A stretch of 64,000 nucleotides of DNA, from assembly GCF_028206995.1 (NCBI RefSeq), contig NZ_JAQLFL010000005.1, positions 1 through 64,000 of the forward strand, read 5' to 3'. Position 1 is the stretch's first letter; each line of letters opens with the position of its first letter. The notes beneath the pieces were generated by a model that saw only the letters and a list, made by a program, of their open reading frames with translations, was not told the DNA's origin and made no database searches. Both the position numbers and the translations under genes were made by a program. This document shows positions 1-7,067 of the stretch, piece by piece. This DNA comes from Collinsella aerofaciens (GTDB lineage Bacteria > Actinomycetota > Coriobacteriia > Coriobacteriales > Coriobacteriaceae).

Positions 1-50
1 CTGACCTCTTGACTGCCAGTCAAGCGCTCTCCCAGCTGAGCTACGCCCCC
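1..50 (-). tRNA. tRNA-Ala(GGC), 3' part cut off by window edge
   Basis: On the minus strand the visible 50 nt match the 5' 50 nt of the complete tRNA-Ala copies at 854-926 and 26025-26100. The acceptor strand GGGGGCG, the D-arm and the anticodon stem CTTGA/TCAAG around loop CTGGCAG (anticodon GGC) are all present. The T-arm and 3' end lie outside the window. Confidence 0.93.
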
Positions 51-62
51 GTGCGAAGAAGT

Positions 63-91
63 ACTATACGGGAACTCGGATCACGATGCAA
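63..91 (-). promoter_or_regulatory. Sigma-A type promoter of tRNA-Ala copy 1
   Basis: Read on the minus strand there is a -35 TTGCAT (86-91), a 17-bp spacer and a -10 TATAGT (63-68), 13 bp before the tRNA 5' end. The same arrangement precedes both other tRNA-Ala genes, which supports it as real. Confidence 0.8.
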
Positions 92-163
92 GGACATTTT
101 TGGAAAAACTTTCGCCGGCGGGGCGCGGGGCGCCCGATCGAGCCCGAAGCGCCCGAAAGCGCC

Positions 164-203
164 CGCGGGGCGCGCCCCGCGTGAGGCGGCGGTGCCGCCT
201 CAC
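164..203. repeat. GC-rich double palindrome, copy 1
   Basis: An 18-bp perfect palindrome (164-181, CGCGGGGCGCGCCCCGCG) runs straight into a perfect 10-bp stem-loop (GTGAGGCGGC/GCCGCCTCAC, 181-203). The same 18-bp palindrome, followed by a different GC-rich hairpin, recurs at 1066-1108. Both copies lie upstream of a tRNA-Ala promoter. The several ORFs across this region are GC-driven and look spurious. Confidence 0.7.
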
Positions 204-301
204 GCCTTCCCGACTCCAGCCCGATCGCCCCCGGGGCCGCCCGCATGGCCGCCGCCCGCCCCGACGGCGCGCTTTCGGGCCCACCGCGGATCGCCCGCCA
301 T

Positions 302-451
302 GAAACCGGCCCATCTACTACGTTTGGGCCGCATCCCCCGACCATGCCCGACTTGGTGAAAACAAAACCGCAGGTAAACGGCTCGCCGGTTTCGCGGAAT
401 CCGCGGTATGGTCGTGGTGCCGGGGTCAAACGTAGTAGATGGGCCGGTTTC
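302..451. repeat. 150-bp element with 25-bp terminal inverted repeats, copy 1
   Basis: Perfect 25-bp inverted arms (302-326 and 427-451) begin GAAACCGGCCCATC and enclose about 100 bp. The interior shares blocks such as AAAACCGCAGGTA and CCCCCGA with a related element at 1254-1405. It holds no convincing gene. It could be a MITE-like repeat or a structured transcript; the sequence does not decide. Confidence 0.7.
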
Positions 452-531
452 GTGGCGGGGGCATCTCAGACAGCCGCCGAGTGGAGCCTGATTATGAGCA
501 GACCGTTCGCTTGCAGGCGCATGTTATTGTC

Positions 532-571
532 GTTGAAAAGCAAGAAGGCCAGACAATATGCCCGGCCTTCT
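532..571 (-). terminator. Terminator of tRNA-Met
   Basis: Read on the minus strand, stem AGAAGGCC/GGCCTTCT (543-550, 564-571) is followed by TGCTTTTC. It lies just downstream of the tRNA-Met gene. Confidence 0.7.
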
Positions 572-579
572 GTAAATCT

Positions 580-655
580 TGGTGGGCCCTCCGGGATTCG
601 AACCCAGAACCCAGGGATTATGAGTCCCCTGCGCTAACCGTTGCGCCAAGAGCCC
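580..655 (-). tRNA. tRNA-Met(CAT), elongator type
   Basis: A complete cloverleaf reads from GGGCTCT to AGGGCCC with encoded ACCA. The anticodon stem GGGGA/TCCCT holds loop CTCATAA, giving anticodon CAT. The first acceptor pair is G-C, unlike the unpaired C-A of initiator tRNA, so this is elongator Met; a tRNA-Ile with modified CAT anticodon cannot be strictly excluded. Confidence 0.88.
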
Positions 656-809
656 TTGTTTAGTGGTGGATGTGATAGAGGCCATCAAAACGGGCCACCC
701 ATCTTGAACCACGACGTGAAATACTACCATGCACGCGACGCCCGTTCAACGCACGATCTTGTCGACCAGGAGGATCATGGTGCCGCCTTTGACCTTGTGT
801 GCCTATATG

Positions 810-838
810 AAAAAAGGCCCCAACTTGCGTTGGAGCCT
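810..838 (-). terminator. Terminator of tRNA-Ala copy 2
   Basis: Minus-strand stem AGGCTCCAAC/GTTGGGGCCT with a GCAA tetraloop (815-838) is followed by a run of T. It is a textbook intrinsic terminator right after the tRNA. Confidence 0.85.
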
Positions 839-853
839 CATTCAATGCTCGGG

Positions 854-926
854 TGGAGACGAGGGGGATCGAACCCCTGACCTCTTGACTGCCAGTCAAG
901 CGCTCTCCCAGCTGAGCTACGCCCCC
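854..926 (-). tRNA. tRNA-Ala(GGC), CCA not encoded
   Basis: This is a 73-nt cloverleaf with acceptor GGGGGCG/CGTCTCC, discriminator A and anticodon loop CTGGCAG. The bases after the discriminator read CCC, so the CCA end must be added enzymatically, whereas the copy at 26025 encodes CCA. Confidence 0.95.
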
Positions 927-938
927 GTGCGAAGAAGT

Positions 939-967
939 ACTATACGGGAACTCCCCCGCCGATGCAA
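939..967 (-). promoter_or_regulatory. Promoter of tRNA-Ala copy 2
   Basis: Minus-strand -35 TTGCAT (962-967), 17-bp spacer and -10 TATAGT (939-944). The 27 bp directly upstream of the tRNA are identical to those of copy 1. Confidence 0.8.
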
Positions 968-1065
968 GGACAATTTTGGAAAAACTTTCCGGAGGCGCGG
1001 GCGCCGCTGGGACGAGAGCGCGGCGCGGACTCGAGGGCAAGGGACCCGCGATGCCGGATCCGGCC

Positions 1066-1108
1066 CGCGGGGCGCGCCCCGCGGGGGGCGGCGCTGCCGC
1101 CGCCCCCC
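1066..1108. repeat. GC-rich double palindrome, copy 2
   Basis: The 18-bp palindrome of 164-181 recurs at 1066-1083 and abuts a hairpin of GGGGGGCGGC/GCCGCCCCCC (1083-1092, 1099-1108). It sits between a tRNA-Ala promoter and a TIR element, as copy 1 does, so the whole arrangement appears duplicated. Confidence 0.7.
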
Positions 1109-1253
1109 TCCCCGGCGCCCCCAGGGCATCTCGGGTTCCGCCGCTCGCCGGTTTTCGCTTCCACCCCACGGGCCGCCATCCGCCCAACGACCATCCCGCC
1201 GGCGCCGGGCCCATTATCGGGGCCAATCGCGCTCCCGCCGACCCGGCGATTTT

Positions 1254-1405
1254 AAAACCATGCCGGTTTACGGGGCCAGGCCGGGAACCCCCGAGCATGC
1301 CGTAATCGGTAAAATCAAAACCGCAGGTAGACGACTTGCGCATTCAGCGAAATGCAGGGTATGGACGGCCGGTCCGGGTCCAGCCCCGTAATCCGGCATG
1401 GTTTT
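1254..1405. repeat. 150-bp TIR element, copy 2
   Basis: Inverted arms (1254-1276, AAAACCATGCCGG..., and 1383-1405) match with one mismatch over 23 bp. The interior aligns with 302-451 (CATGCC, AAAACCGCAGGTA, GGTATGG blocks), but the terminal arms differ in sequence from copy 1. This suggests a conserved core with changed ends. Confidence 0.65.
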
Positions 1406-1462
1406 GAAATGATACTAATTCACTAGCAGGAAAACTAGGTCGTTCTAGCGCCTTGTCGCCGG

Positions 1463-2620
1463 CTAATTTCCGAGTTCCAACCAGTTGCACAGAACATTTG
1501 CTCGCAGTCGCGTCTCGGCGCGCTTCATTGCCTCGGATTTGGCTTTATATCGAATCCCCAAACGACTGCAGACGCTTTTGACTATGGCGTCTAGCTGTTT
1601 TTTGTCGTTAAGCATATCGTGGGTTACCAGGAACACATCGAAACCCATGCTCTGGAGCGCAGTCATGCGCTCCGCATCTTGGTCAAGTACCGCGCCTGAC
1701 CCATGGATGACCTCACCTTGGATTTCGATAATTGCTGCCTTCATTAGGATTGGGTTTACAATCACGATGTCACCGTAGCAAACCTTTTGACCTGCGATGC
1801 TTTGGGCTTCCTCGGATAGAGGGGTTAAATCGTTGAGGTATACGTATCTGAATCCTGAACCACCTAGACTTCGAGAACGACTTAGAAGCAGGACCCCCGC
1901 GACCTCGAGTGGAGATGCAGCAATGCCGATAACCTGCTGAGCGGCATCATAAAACTGCTTTCCCCACATTTGACTTTTGACCTTTTCGGCGAATCGATGC
2001 AAGTCGCTCAGTTCGATGAGTGGCTTTCTCATCCAAAGCGAAGTACCTTTGAGTTTCGTAACCTCTCTTCCATCCTCGTGATTGTTCGTTTGGCCTTCAT
2101 TTGCTGGGACCTTTACGGTTGTGCGGGCATAAACTCGTTTCCAAGGAATCTCGTCTTCGCCTTCTCCAAGTTCGAACAGATTCTGCGTGCTGGAATTGCG
2201 ATTCTCCTTTAACGCGATTTTTAACTGCATTTCGACAGCGGGGGTCGGCTCGAAAACAGAAAACCAGCCGCAAAGTTCGTACATAGCCAGTACGAGATCT
2301 ATTTGGGACACAAAGCGTGTCATAGTAAATAACGTGTTAAGCGGATTGGTGACGCTAAAGCCTAAATGAGTGTCGGTTGTTGTGCCGGTATCCGAAGCCC
2401 CTTCCCAGCGAATAGTGGAGCGCAATCCCGAGTGGTGATTACAACAACCTGGCGAAGCAACAGCGATAATCGGGGTCTTGAGGACATCGGTTACGAAAGG
2501 GGCTTGGGATAGGGCCCGCCAGCCGTCGTCGGAGCTGGGTAGGCGCGGGTAGAGGTCATGCACCTGCGGTGGGCAGCGCCAGTAGCGGAATGCGGTGTTT
2601 GCGCAGACGATTTCGTCCAT
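1463..2620 (-). CDS. DUF559-like protein with C-terminal endonuclease-fold signature
   Basis: A 385-aa protein. The start at 2620 (MDEIVCANTAFRYWR) is chosen because GGGGAGG lies 5 bp upstream; the frame stays open further 5' without a ribosome site. The C-terminal third carries EIQG, then DQDAERMTALQSMGFDVF and VTHDML, which resembles the DUF559/Vsr-type restriction-endonuclease fold (acidic residue, E-x-x, then D..R..L...G..V). The N-terminal part resembles nothing I recognise firmly. It stands alone between a tRNA cluster and tRNA-Val, with no methylase beside it, so a classical restriction role is not supported. In Coriobacteriia such proteins are often annotated as AbiEi-like or DUF559; the function is unknown. 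Confidence 0.75.
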   Translation of the reverse strand: MDEIVCANTAFRYWRCPPQVHDLYPRLPSSDDGWRALSQAPFVTDVLKTPIIAVASPGCCNHHSGLRSTIRWEGASDTGTTTDTHLGFSVTNPLNTLFTMTRFVSQIDLVLAMYELCGWFSVFEPTPAVEMQLKIALKENRNSSTQNLFELGEGEDEIPWKRVYARTTVKVPANEGQTNNHEDGREVTKLKGTSLWMRKPLIELSDLHRFAEKVKSQMWGKQFYDAAQQVIGIAASPLEVAGVLLLSRSRSLGGSGFRYVYLNDLTPLSEEAQSIAGQKVCYGDIVIVNPILMKAAIIEIQGEVIHGSGAVLDQDAERMTALQSMGFDVFLVTHDMLNDKKQLDAIVKSVCSRLGIRYKAKSEAMKRAETRLRANVLCNWLELGN

Positions 2621-2942
2621 GTGGCCTCCCCTGGTTTCGACCGTAGGCCGTGCGGATTGCGGGCATGGCCGATTATCTACCGGGGCATCATGCGGGTAAG
2701 TACGGGAAGCAAACCAAATGCTGACCAAAAGCTTGACGCAATCTGTTGAAAAGCCGCCATAGTCATGAACGTGCTGGTACGAGCCGTGAGCCAGTGGTCT
2801 CTGTCTCCACAATTGCACATAGATTACGCGGGGAATTCAAAGAATAAACGCAGACGCATTTTGCAAAACGCGCAATAACGACACCTAAGGTGAACTGCGT
2901 AACATATAACGCCTTAGGTAACTTCGCTTCGATTATGGTGTC
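2621..2942. other. Intergenic, no gene seen
   Basis: The open frame upstream of the DUF559-like start continues to 2818 but lacks a ribosome site and family-like sequence. An 8-bp inverted repeat ACCTAAGG/CCTTAGGT lies near 2883-2921. I see no other feature. Confidence 0.5.
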
Positions 2943-2979
2943 AAAAAGAAAAAGGCCAGAGGCTTAATACCTCTGACCT
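2943..2979 (-). terminator. Terminator of tRNA-Val
   Basis: Minus-strand stem AGGTCAGAGG/CCTCTGGCCT (2953-2962, 2970-2979) is followed by TTTTCTTTTTG, just past the tRNA 3' end. Confidence 0.85.
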
Positions 2980-2989
2980 GTGCTTTAGA

Positions 2990-3064
2990 TGGTGGGCGAT
3001 ACAAGATTCGAACTTGTGACCCCATCCGTGTGAAGGATATGCTCTACCCCTGAGCCAATCGCCC
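2990..3064 (-). tRNA. tRNA-Val(CAC)
   Basis: A 75-nt cloverleaf with acceptor GGGCGAT/ATCGCCC and encoded ACCA. The anticodon stem ATCC/GGAT holds loop TTCACAC, anticodon CAC. It is a single gene with its own promoter and terminator. Confidence 0.94.
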
Positions 3065-3085
3065 GTCGCCTTTCGGCAAAAGAGA

Positions 3086-3114
3086 TACTAACATAGCCGC
3101 ACGTGGTTTACCAA
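3086..3114 (-). promoter_or_regulatory. Promoter of tRNA-Val
   Basis: Minus-strand -35 TTGGTA (3109-3114), 17-bp spacer and -10 TTAGTA (3086-3091), about 21 bp before the tRNA. Confidence 0.6.
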
Positions 3115-3352
3115 GAACTTTTTGCCCCCGATTTTAAATTCGTGAGAGCAAGCCGTGCGAACGCAACCAAACAAGCAGGCAAACTTGCAGCTAAACCACC
3201 ATTTATCGGTTGACCCACGAGGTCTCGGGGCGGCAGATAAGCCGCGCGTTGTTGTCCGTACGCTATGCGACAATTTGATGCGTAATAAATATGGACAACC
3301 GCAGGTCTTGCCCTGCTGTATCTGCGGAGTCTAATCGAGAAAGGACGCAATC

Positions 3353-4012
3353 ATGGGTTCTGATCAGGAAGCGACTTGCGAGAAAGACTGTAAATTTCTT
3401 TTCGATGATTTTAGGGATGACATGGAGAGGGTCAAGCCCCTTCTCGGTCTTGACCATTGGGCACGCGCTTGCGGAGACGAGGAATTAAAAGAATTACTAG
3501 ACAATCTGGCTGAGGAGGGAAAACGTAAACGCAAGAATTCTACCTACAAGCTCGCCGAGTGTTTTACAGAATGCATCAAAAATGACGGCAAAGATGACGG
3601 GTCCGATAACTGGGCCTTCTATATGGCTCTCATCGAAGAGTTGGGCATTGATCCCGATACCGTTAAGGACGAGGACGTAAAAGATAAATCCTTTGACATT
3701 ACGTTACCCATGAAAGACGGTCCGTTTACCGTTAGCGTGAAACCATTTGCTCCTTATGTAGCAGAGCCATGGCGGAGTGAAATCGCCAAGAAGGCCAATG
3801 AAAAGAAAGTCCGCGGTAAGAGGGATGACGGCATGAGAGTCGACCCTCGCTGGCACTACTTTGTGTCATGGGCGAAATACTGGGATGTCATTCTTAATTC
3901 CAATAGTGAATACGCAGCGAAGTTACGAGAACGCGACCCTGAGCACGCTAAACGAGAAACTCCCACTCACTTTAGCAATGCCGTCATGAAGAAATGGCTC
4001 AGAAAATCGTAA
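3353..4012 (+). CDS. Hypothetical protein, highly charged
   Basis: A 219-aa soluble protein without signal peptide or membrane segment; start supported by GAAAGGA 7 bp upstream. It is rich in Lys, Asp and Glu (for example a KRKRKNS stretch near residue 57 and the NDGKDDGSDNW region near residue 80). I recognise no domain. It is monocistronic, closed by a strong terminator at 4020-4056, and it converges with the XRE gene. It belongs to an accessory patch with several ORFan-like genes, so strain-specific acquisition is plausible but not shown. Confidence 0.7.
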   Translation: MGSDQEATCEKDCKFLFDDFRDDMERVKPLLGLDHWARACGDEELKELLDNLAEEGKRKRKNSTYKLAECFTECIKNDGKDDGSDNWAFYMALIEELGIDPDTVKDEDVKDKSFDITLPMKDGPFTVSVKPFAPYVAEPWRSEIAKKANEKKVRGKRDDGMRVDPRWHYFVSWAKYWDVILNSNSEYAAKLRERDPEHAKRETPTHFSNAVMKKWLRKS

Positions 4013-4019
4013 CTATACG

Positions 4020-4056
4020 GGGCTGGCGAGGTGCGTACCTCGCCAGCCCTATTCTT
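4020..4056 (+). terminator. Strong terminator of the hypothetical gene
   Basis: A 13-bp perfect stem (GGGCTGGCGAGGT, 4020-4032; complement 4037-4049) with loop GCGT is followed by TATTCTT. Its inner 20 bp differ by one base from the palindrome at 5240-5259. Confidence 0.85.
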
Positions 4057-4516
4057 CCAGTGTGATCGGTTGCCAGACGAGGTCTTCGATGGCGCAGCCC
4101 AGGGTGTTTGCGAGCGCTAATGCCGAGGAGTCCGAGGCGCGGCGCAGGTCTAGTTGATTTTGCTCGTAGAGCTGTATGGCGCGGAGTTTAACTCCCGATC
4201 GGGTTGCGAGCTGCTTTTGTTTCAGGCCGGCCGCCTTACGCGCTGCCTTGAGGCCCTTTTTGTATGCTTGGGCTCCGTTCCATTTATCAATGACAATCTG
4301 GGCAAATTTGTCTTCGGATGCTTCGTGAAGCGGATGGTACGACCCGATAATCCAATCGAGCGGGGCGACTTCGAATAGGTCGCTAAAACCCAAGCAGCTC
4401 GTCCATTGCGTATAGGCCAAAACCCAGCCCGCCCAGTATTGCGGGGAACAGTCGAATGGGTGGATCTCCCTGCATTCGACGGGTTTTAGCCCTGCGCGGG
4501 CGGTAATTGAGTTCAT
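4049..4516 (-). CDS. XRE-family HTH regulator, N-terminus unclear
   Basis: The C-terminal about 65 residues form a Cro/C1-type helix-turn-helix (KAARKAAGLKQKQLATRSGV, then KLRAIQLYEQ). The preceding segment, SPQYWAGWVLAYTQW through SYHPLHEASEDKF, matches a conserved region that commonly precedes this HTH in gut Actinobacteria and Firmicutes. I give the ATG at 4516 (155 aa), but it has no clear ribosome site; the frame is open to 4663 and overlaps the DUF3990 frame at 4383-4676. The simplest reading is one DUF3990-XRE product broken by a frameshift near 4516, or a translationally coupled pair. Likely role: DNA-binding autoregulator, by analogy with antitoxins. Confidence 0.6.
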   Translation of the reverse strand: MNSITARAGLKPVECREIHPFDCSPQYWAGWVLAYTQWTSCLGFSDLFEVAPLDWIIGSYHPLHEASEDKFAQIVIDKWNGAQAYKKGLKAARKAAGLKQKQLATRSGVKLRAIQLYEQNQLDLRRASDSSALALANTLGCAIEDLVWQPITLEE

Positions 4517-4676
4517 ATCGATTTGCAAAACCATCGACATCCCGAGAACACGCCCATTCCTTTGCGAGGTCGAGGCTCTCTGTGCAATAGAATCCCTGTC
4601 CATAGTCGTTATGGACTTTCCCCAGGCCAAACTGGGGAACCTCAAAGATTTTCTGAGATCCATGCCACAATTTCAC
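4383..4676 (-). pseudogene. DUF3990 N-terminal fragment, frame lost
   Basis: The GTG start at 4676 has a perfect AGGAGG 7 bp upstream. Residues 1-54 (VKLWHGSQKIFE, YNDYG-like NDYGQGFYCTES, ANRYEL) match the N-terminus of DUF3990, a family related to ADP-ribosyltransferases. After ANRYELN the frame turns into family-unlike sequence that ends at 97 aa, while the family-like XRE sequence continues in the frame one base away. DUF3990 proteins are usually around 150 aa or more, so the domain is incomplete. Confidence 0.6.
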
Positions 4677-4692
4677 GCGAGCCTCCTAATGG

Positions 4693-4737
4693 GTATCGCT
4701 TTAACGATAGTTAACCAGAATATCGTCAGAGCGATAC
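4693..4737 (-). promoter_or_regulatory. Candidate operator of the DUF3990/XRE gene
   Basis: Just upstream of the GTG start lie TTAAC-GATA-GTTAA (4701-4714) and an 8-bp inverted repeat GTATCGCT (4693-4700)/AGCGATAC (4730-4737), with CGATA/TATCG repeated four times. Dyads of this kind beside XRE genes often serve autoregulation; that is an inference here. Confidence 0.45.
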
Positions 4738-5231
4738 TCGTTATCAGAAGCAATCGACCGCCGACCTTGCTCCAGACTCTCCCGCAGAATCGATATAGTT
4801 TGGTATTTGAGACGCCTCCAACCAGAACGATCGAAAGCGTCTTCTCGGCGAGCATTTTTTGATTGCGTTGGTCGTGCCCTGCGACCAAGATTTTCTCGGT
4901 AGGCCTTCTTTTGATTCCGTTGGTCGCGCCTTACGACCAAAAGCTAAGTCAAACATACAAATGAATGGGAAGATCTGCATGGCAGACTCAGAAATCTCAC
5001 GGTCGCGCTCGCAGGCCGTGCCTTAGAACCATTCCAACTAACCAAATTATGCGGCAAGCATAAGCAAGGCTTGACCCCAGTAGCAAAGGAATTCTCGGTC
5101 CAAAGGACCTACTCCCATTCGGGAACCCAGCTGAATCCATCCCAAGTCAGCCTTGCTGTGGTCGGAACTATATCACCATGAGCTATGGTTATGCAGCTAG
5201 CTAGCGGGATAGTTCCAATGTCCGCAGGCGA
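4738..5231. other. Intergenic, with tandem hairpins at 4855-4942
   Basis: No convincing gene. Two similar units, TTGATTGCGTTGGTCG...CGACCAA and TTGATTCCGTTGGTCG...CGACCAA, form hairpins with TTGGTCG/CGACCAA stems. Minus-strand ORFs across them owe their similarity to this repeat. The rest looks like decayed sequence. Confidence 0.5.
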
Positions 5232-5259
5232 ACAAAAATGGCGAGGTACGTACCTCGCC
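5232..5259 (-). terminator. Palindrome, probable terminator
   Basis: A 20-bp perfect palindrome GGCGAGGTACGTACCTCGCC (5240-5259) is followed on the minus strand by ATTTTTG. It lies downstream of the 84-aa gene and nearly copies the core of the terminator at 4020-4056. Confidence 0.65.
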
Positions 5260-5333
5260 GATCTGAAACTTCCGAGGCAACTGCCTCTTCGGTGGTTGCA
5301 TTGTCTCACACTTCAGGGGTTCTTAGGTCAGCA

Positions 5334-5588
5334 TTAAAAACATCGCGGCCGATCGGCAAGCTCGAAGATAAACGGGGCGTTTGATCTAACAAATTCTGTC
5401 AAGAAATCCAGATCGTCGGCAGTAAATCCTTCGACGTTGAACCACTTGACCGTAGGCAAGTAGCATTCAGCGTGGTCAAAGCCAAAATCAACCGGACGCT
5501 CAACGGCTACATGAACCGTCCCGTCTTCTCTTGTTTCCGAGTAGGCAAACTGGGTGTCATCATCAAGCTGAACATAGCTCCAAAGCAT
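5334..5588 (-). CDS. Conserved small hypothetical protein
   Basis: An 84-aa soluble protein beginning MLWSYVQLDDDTQFAYS. The start at 5588 is preferred because AAGGAG lies 6 bp upstream; an ATG 6 bp earlier overlaps that site. It alternates short acidic and beta-rich stretches (DGTVHVAVERP, FTADDLDFLTEF). I recall similar short proteins in gut Actinobacteria and Firmicutes but know no function. It stands alone near the broken DUF3990/XRE unit. Confidence 0.65.
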   Translation of the reverse strand: MLWSYVQLDDDTQFAYSETREDGTVHVAVERPVDFGFDHAECYLPTVKWFNVEGFTADDLDFLTEFVRSNAPFIFELADRPRCF

Positions 5589-5695
5589 GACCATCTCCTT
5601 AGCGTCTACATCCGAGTATAAAGAACGGATTTGATGCAACGCGACGTGAACTGAAATTCTCTAATAAGACCTGAACTCTGACAGCTGGCCCTGTC

Positions 5696-5820
5696 CGGAA
5701 GTATGCGGCAAATCTCGGACTTGCCGACCACGTCAAGTGTCTGCTATGCCTCTACCAGCGGTTTCTTTGTTTGAAAAGGCCGGTATGGTCAAGGGTTCCA
5801 GAATTTGCCGCATACTTCCG
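5696..5820. repeat. Palindromic element with 18-bp arms
   Basis: CGGAAGTATGCGGCAAAT (5696-5713) is repeated inverted at 5803-5820, enclosing about 90 bp. It stands head to tail with a second element at 5832-5955 whose arms also contain GGAAGT. Confidence 0.7.
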
Positions 5821-5831
5821 TGTTTGTAATT

Positions 5832-5955
5832 CCAGAAGTGCGGGAAAAGCGAGATCTGCCAATCAGGCCGACATATCATACTTCCGCGACTTGCGGTTTT
5901 GCATGCGAAAACCGGGTTGTGCTCAGCGGTTTCCAATTTTCCCCGCACTTCCGGA
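5832..5955. repeat. Second palindromic element, related arms
   Basis: Arms TCCAGAAGTGCGGGAAAA and TTTTCCCCGCACTTCCGGA (imperfect) enclose about 85 bp, including a hairpin CGGTTTT/AAAACCG near 5891-5912. It ends 11 bp from the stop codon of the LPXTG gene. A minus-strand ORF spanning both elements looks spurious. Confidence 0.65.
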
Positions 5956-5966
5956 GATCGACCGCT

Positions 5967-7067
5967 TTAAAAGCGATGTGCGACGCCTAGGAGCGTTATG
6001 CCGAGTAGGAAAAGCGTTATTGACACGGAAAACCAACAATTGTCGCCGGTCTTTGGGAGCGAGGCGGTTGTCGCGGTGTAGATCTTGGGCTTGGACGGCG
6101 TGGACACCGTGGTCTTGGTCACGGTCGTCTTGATCGTCGTGGTCGTCTTAGGCGTTGTGGTTGCGGGCTTCAGGACGGGGTCCGTCGACGAACCGGCACC
6201 GGGCTGCCCGGCGGCAGGATCGCCGGTAGCAGGCTTGCCGGCATCGCTCGGTACGTCGCGCGAATCGGTCTCCCCTGCCAGTGGCGTAGCCTCCGCAGGC
6301 TCCACAACCACATGCGCGGCCGTAACCCCAGCAGCATCCACCACACCGCCGGCACCAAAGGCCCCACCGGCGGGCGCCACAAAGCGCGCGGACGTAAGCG
6401 ATCCGGCCAGGCAGCCAACGCCGCCGTCGGCGCCGGTCGCATCTAGCCACGAGGCATCGACGGCAAGCGTTCCGAAGGGCGCGCCATCGCCTGGATCCTC
6501 GTCTAGCAGGTACGCGCCGAAAGTGCGCACGCCCGCTCCGGAGCCCGCGCCCGCAGCAACAAGGCGCCCGCCACCGCGAACGACAAGACGACCCGCGACC
6601 AGGCCGGCCACGACCTCATCCTCAATGCCGGCCCCGTCGGCCTGGGCATTGACAGTGCAGCCGTCTACCACCAATGCCTGAAACGCGTGAATCCCGCACT
6701 GCGACCCCGTGGCCGTTAGCGACCCGGTGCCGCGGAGCGTCAGGTTGCCCCACACCTCCAGACCGCACTGCGAAATGTCAACGATGGACGTTTGCATCTC
6801 CTTTACGGAGTTTTGCCCGGTCAGGGTCACCACCAGGTCGCCATCGGCCCCGATGGCCTCGCCAGAAAAGTCGTTGAGCTCCAGGTGGTCGGCATCGGTC
6901 CAAGCCCAACCGGGGCCCGAGACGCCCGGCTCGTAGTACGTCGCGCCCGCAATGATGAGGCTCTCCGCACCCGCGGCATAAGAAGGCCCGCCCAGCAAAA
7001 CGCATAGGCAGGCCATGGCGGTAAACAGGATGTAGTGTCGGCTAGTGTGGAACGCGGCAGTAAACAT
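5967..7067 (-). CDS. LPXTG-anchored surface protein
   Basis: A 366-aa secreted protein. The ATG at 7067 is preferred (GGAG 5 bp upstream) over a GTG at 7106 without a ribosome site. A signal peptide (hydrophobic YILFTAMACLCVLLGG, then SYAAGA) is followed by a Gly/Ala/Val-rich body of repeating short beta units of the carbohydrate-binding or beta-helix type (DLVVTLTGQNSV, GNLTLRGTGSLTATGS), a Pro/Thr-rich wall spanner (TTTPKTTTTIKTT) and a sortase signal LPKTG at about residue 337 with a hydrophobic tail ending HRF. It should be linked to peptidoglycan by a sortase not in this window. Ligand unknown; adhesin or glycan binder is a guess. Confidence 0.85.
   Translation of the reverse strand: MFTAAFHTSRHYILFTAMACLCVLLGGPSYAAGAESLIIAGATYYEPGVSGPGWAWTDADHLELNDFSGEAIGADGDLVVTLTGQNSVKEMQTSIVDISQCGLEVWGNLTLRGTGSLTATGSQCGIHAFQALVVDGCTVNAQADGAGIEDEVVAGLVAGRLVVRGGGRLVAAGAGSGAGVRTFGAYLLDEDPGDGAPFGTLAVDASWLDATGADGGVGCLAGSLTSARFVAPAGGAFGAGGVVDAAGVTAAHVVVEPAEATPLAGETDSRDVPSDAGKPATGDPAAGQPGAGSSTDPVLKPATTTPKTTTTIKTTVTKTTVSTPSKPKIYTATTASLPKTGDNCWFSVSITLFLLGITLLGVAHRF

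Noticed and set aside
580-655. Initiator tRNA-fMet
   Set aside because: The first acceptor pair is a normal G-C, whereas bacterial initiators have a mismatch there.
660-1343. 227-aa minus-strand frame in the tRNA region
   Set aside because: It runs straight through tRNA-Ala and its promoter; similarity to the frame at 64-429 comes from the repeat elements.
4673-4980. Three overlapping small minus-strand frames upstream of the DUF3990 fragment
   Set aside because: Their shared DQRNQK motif is produced by tandem hairpin repeats, not by a conserved protein.
5733-5948. 71-aa frame across the palindromic elements
   Set aside because: Lies entirely inside repeats and has no ribosome site or protein-like composition.
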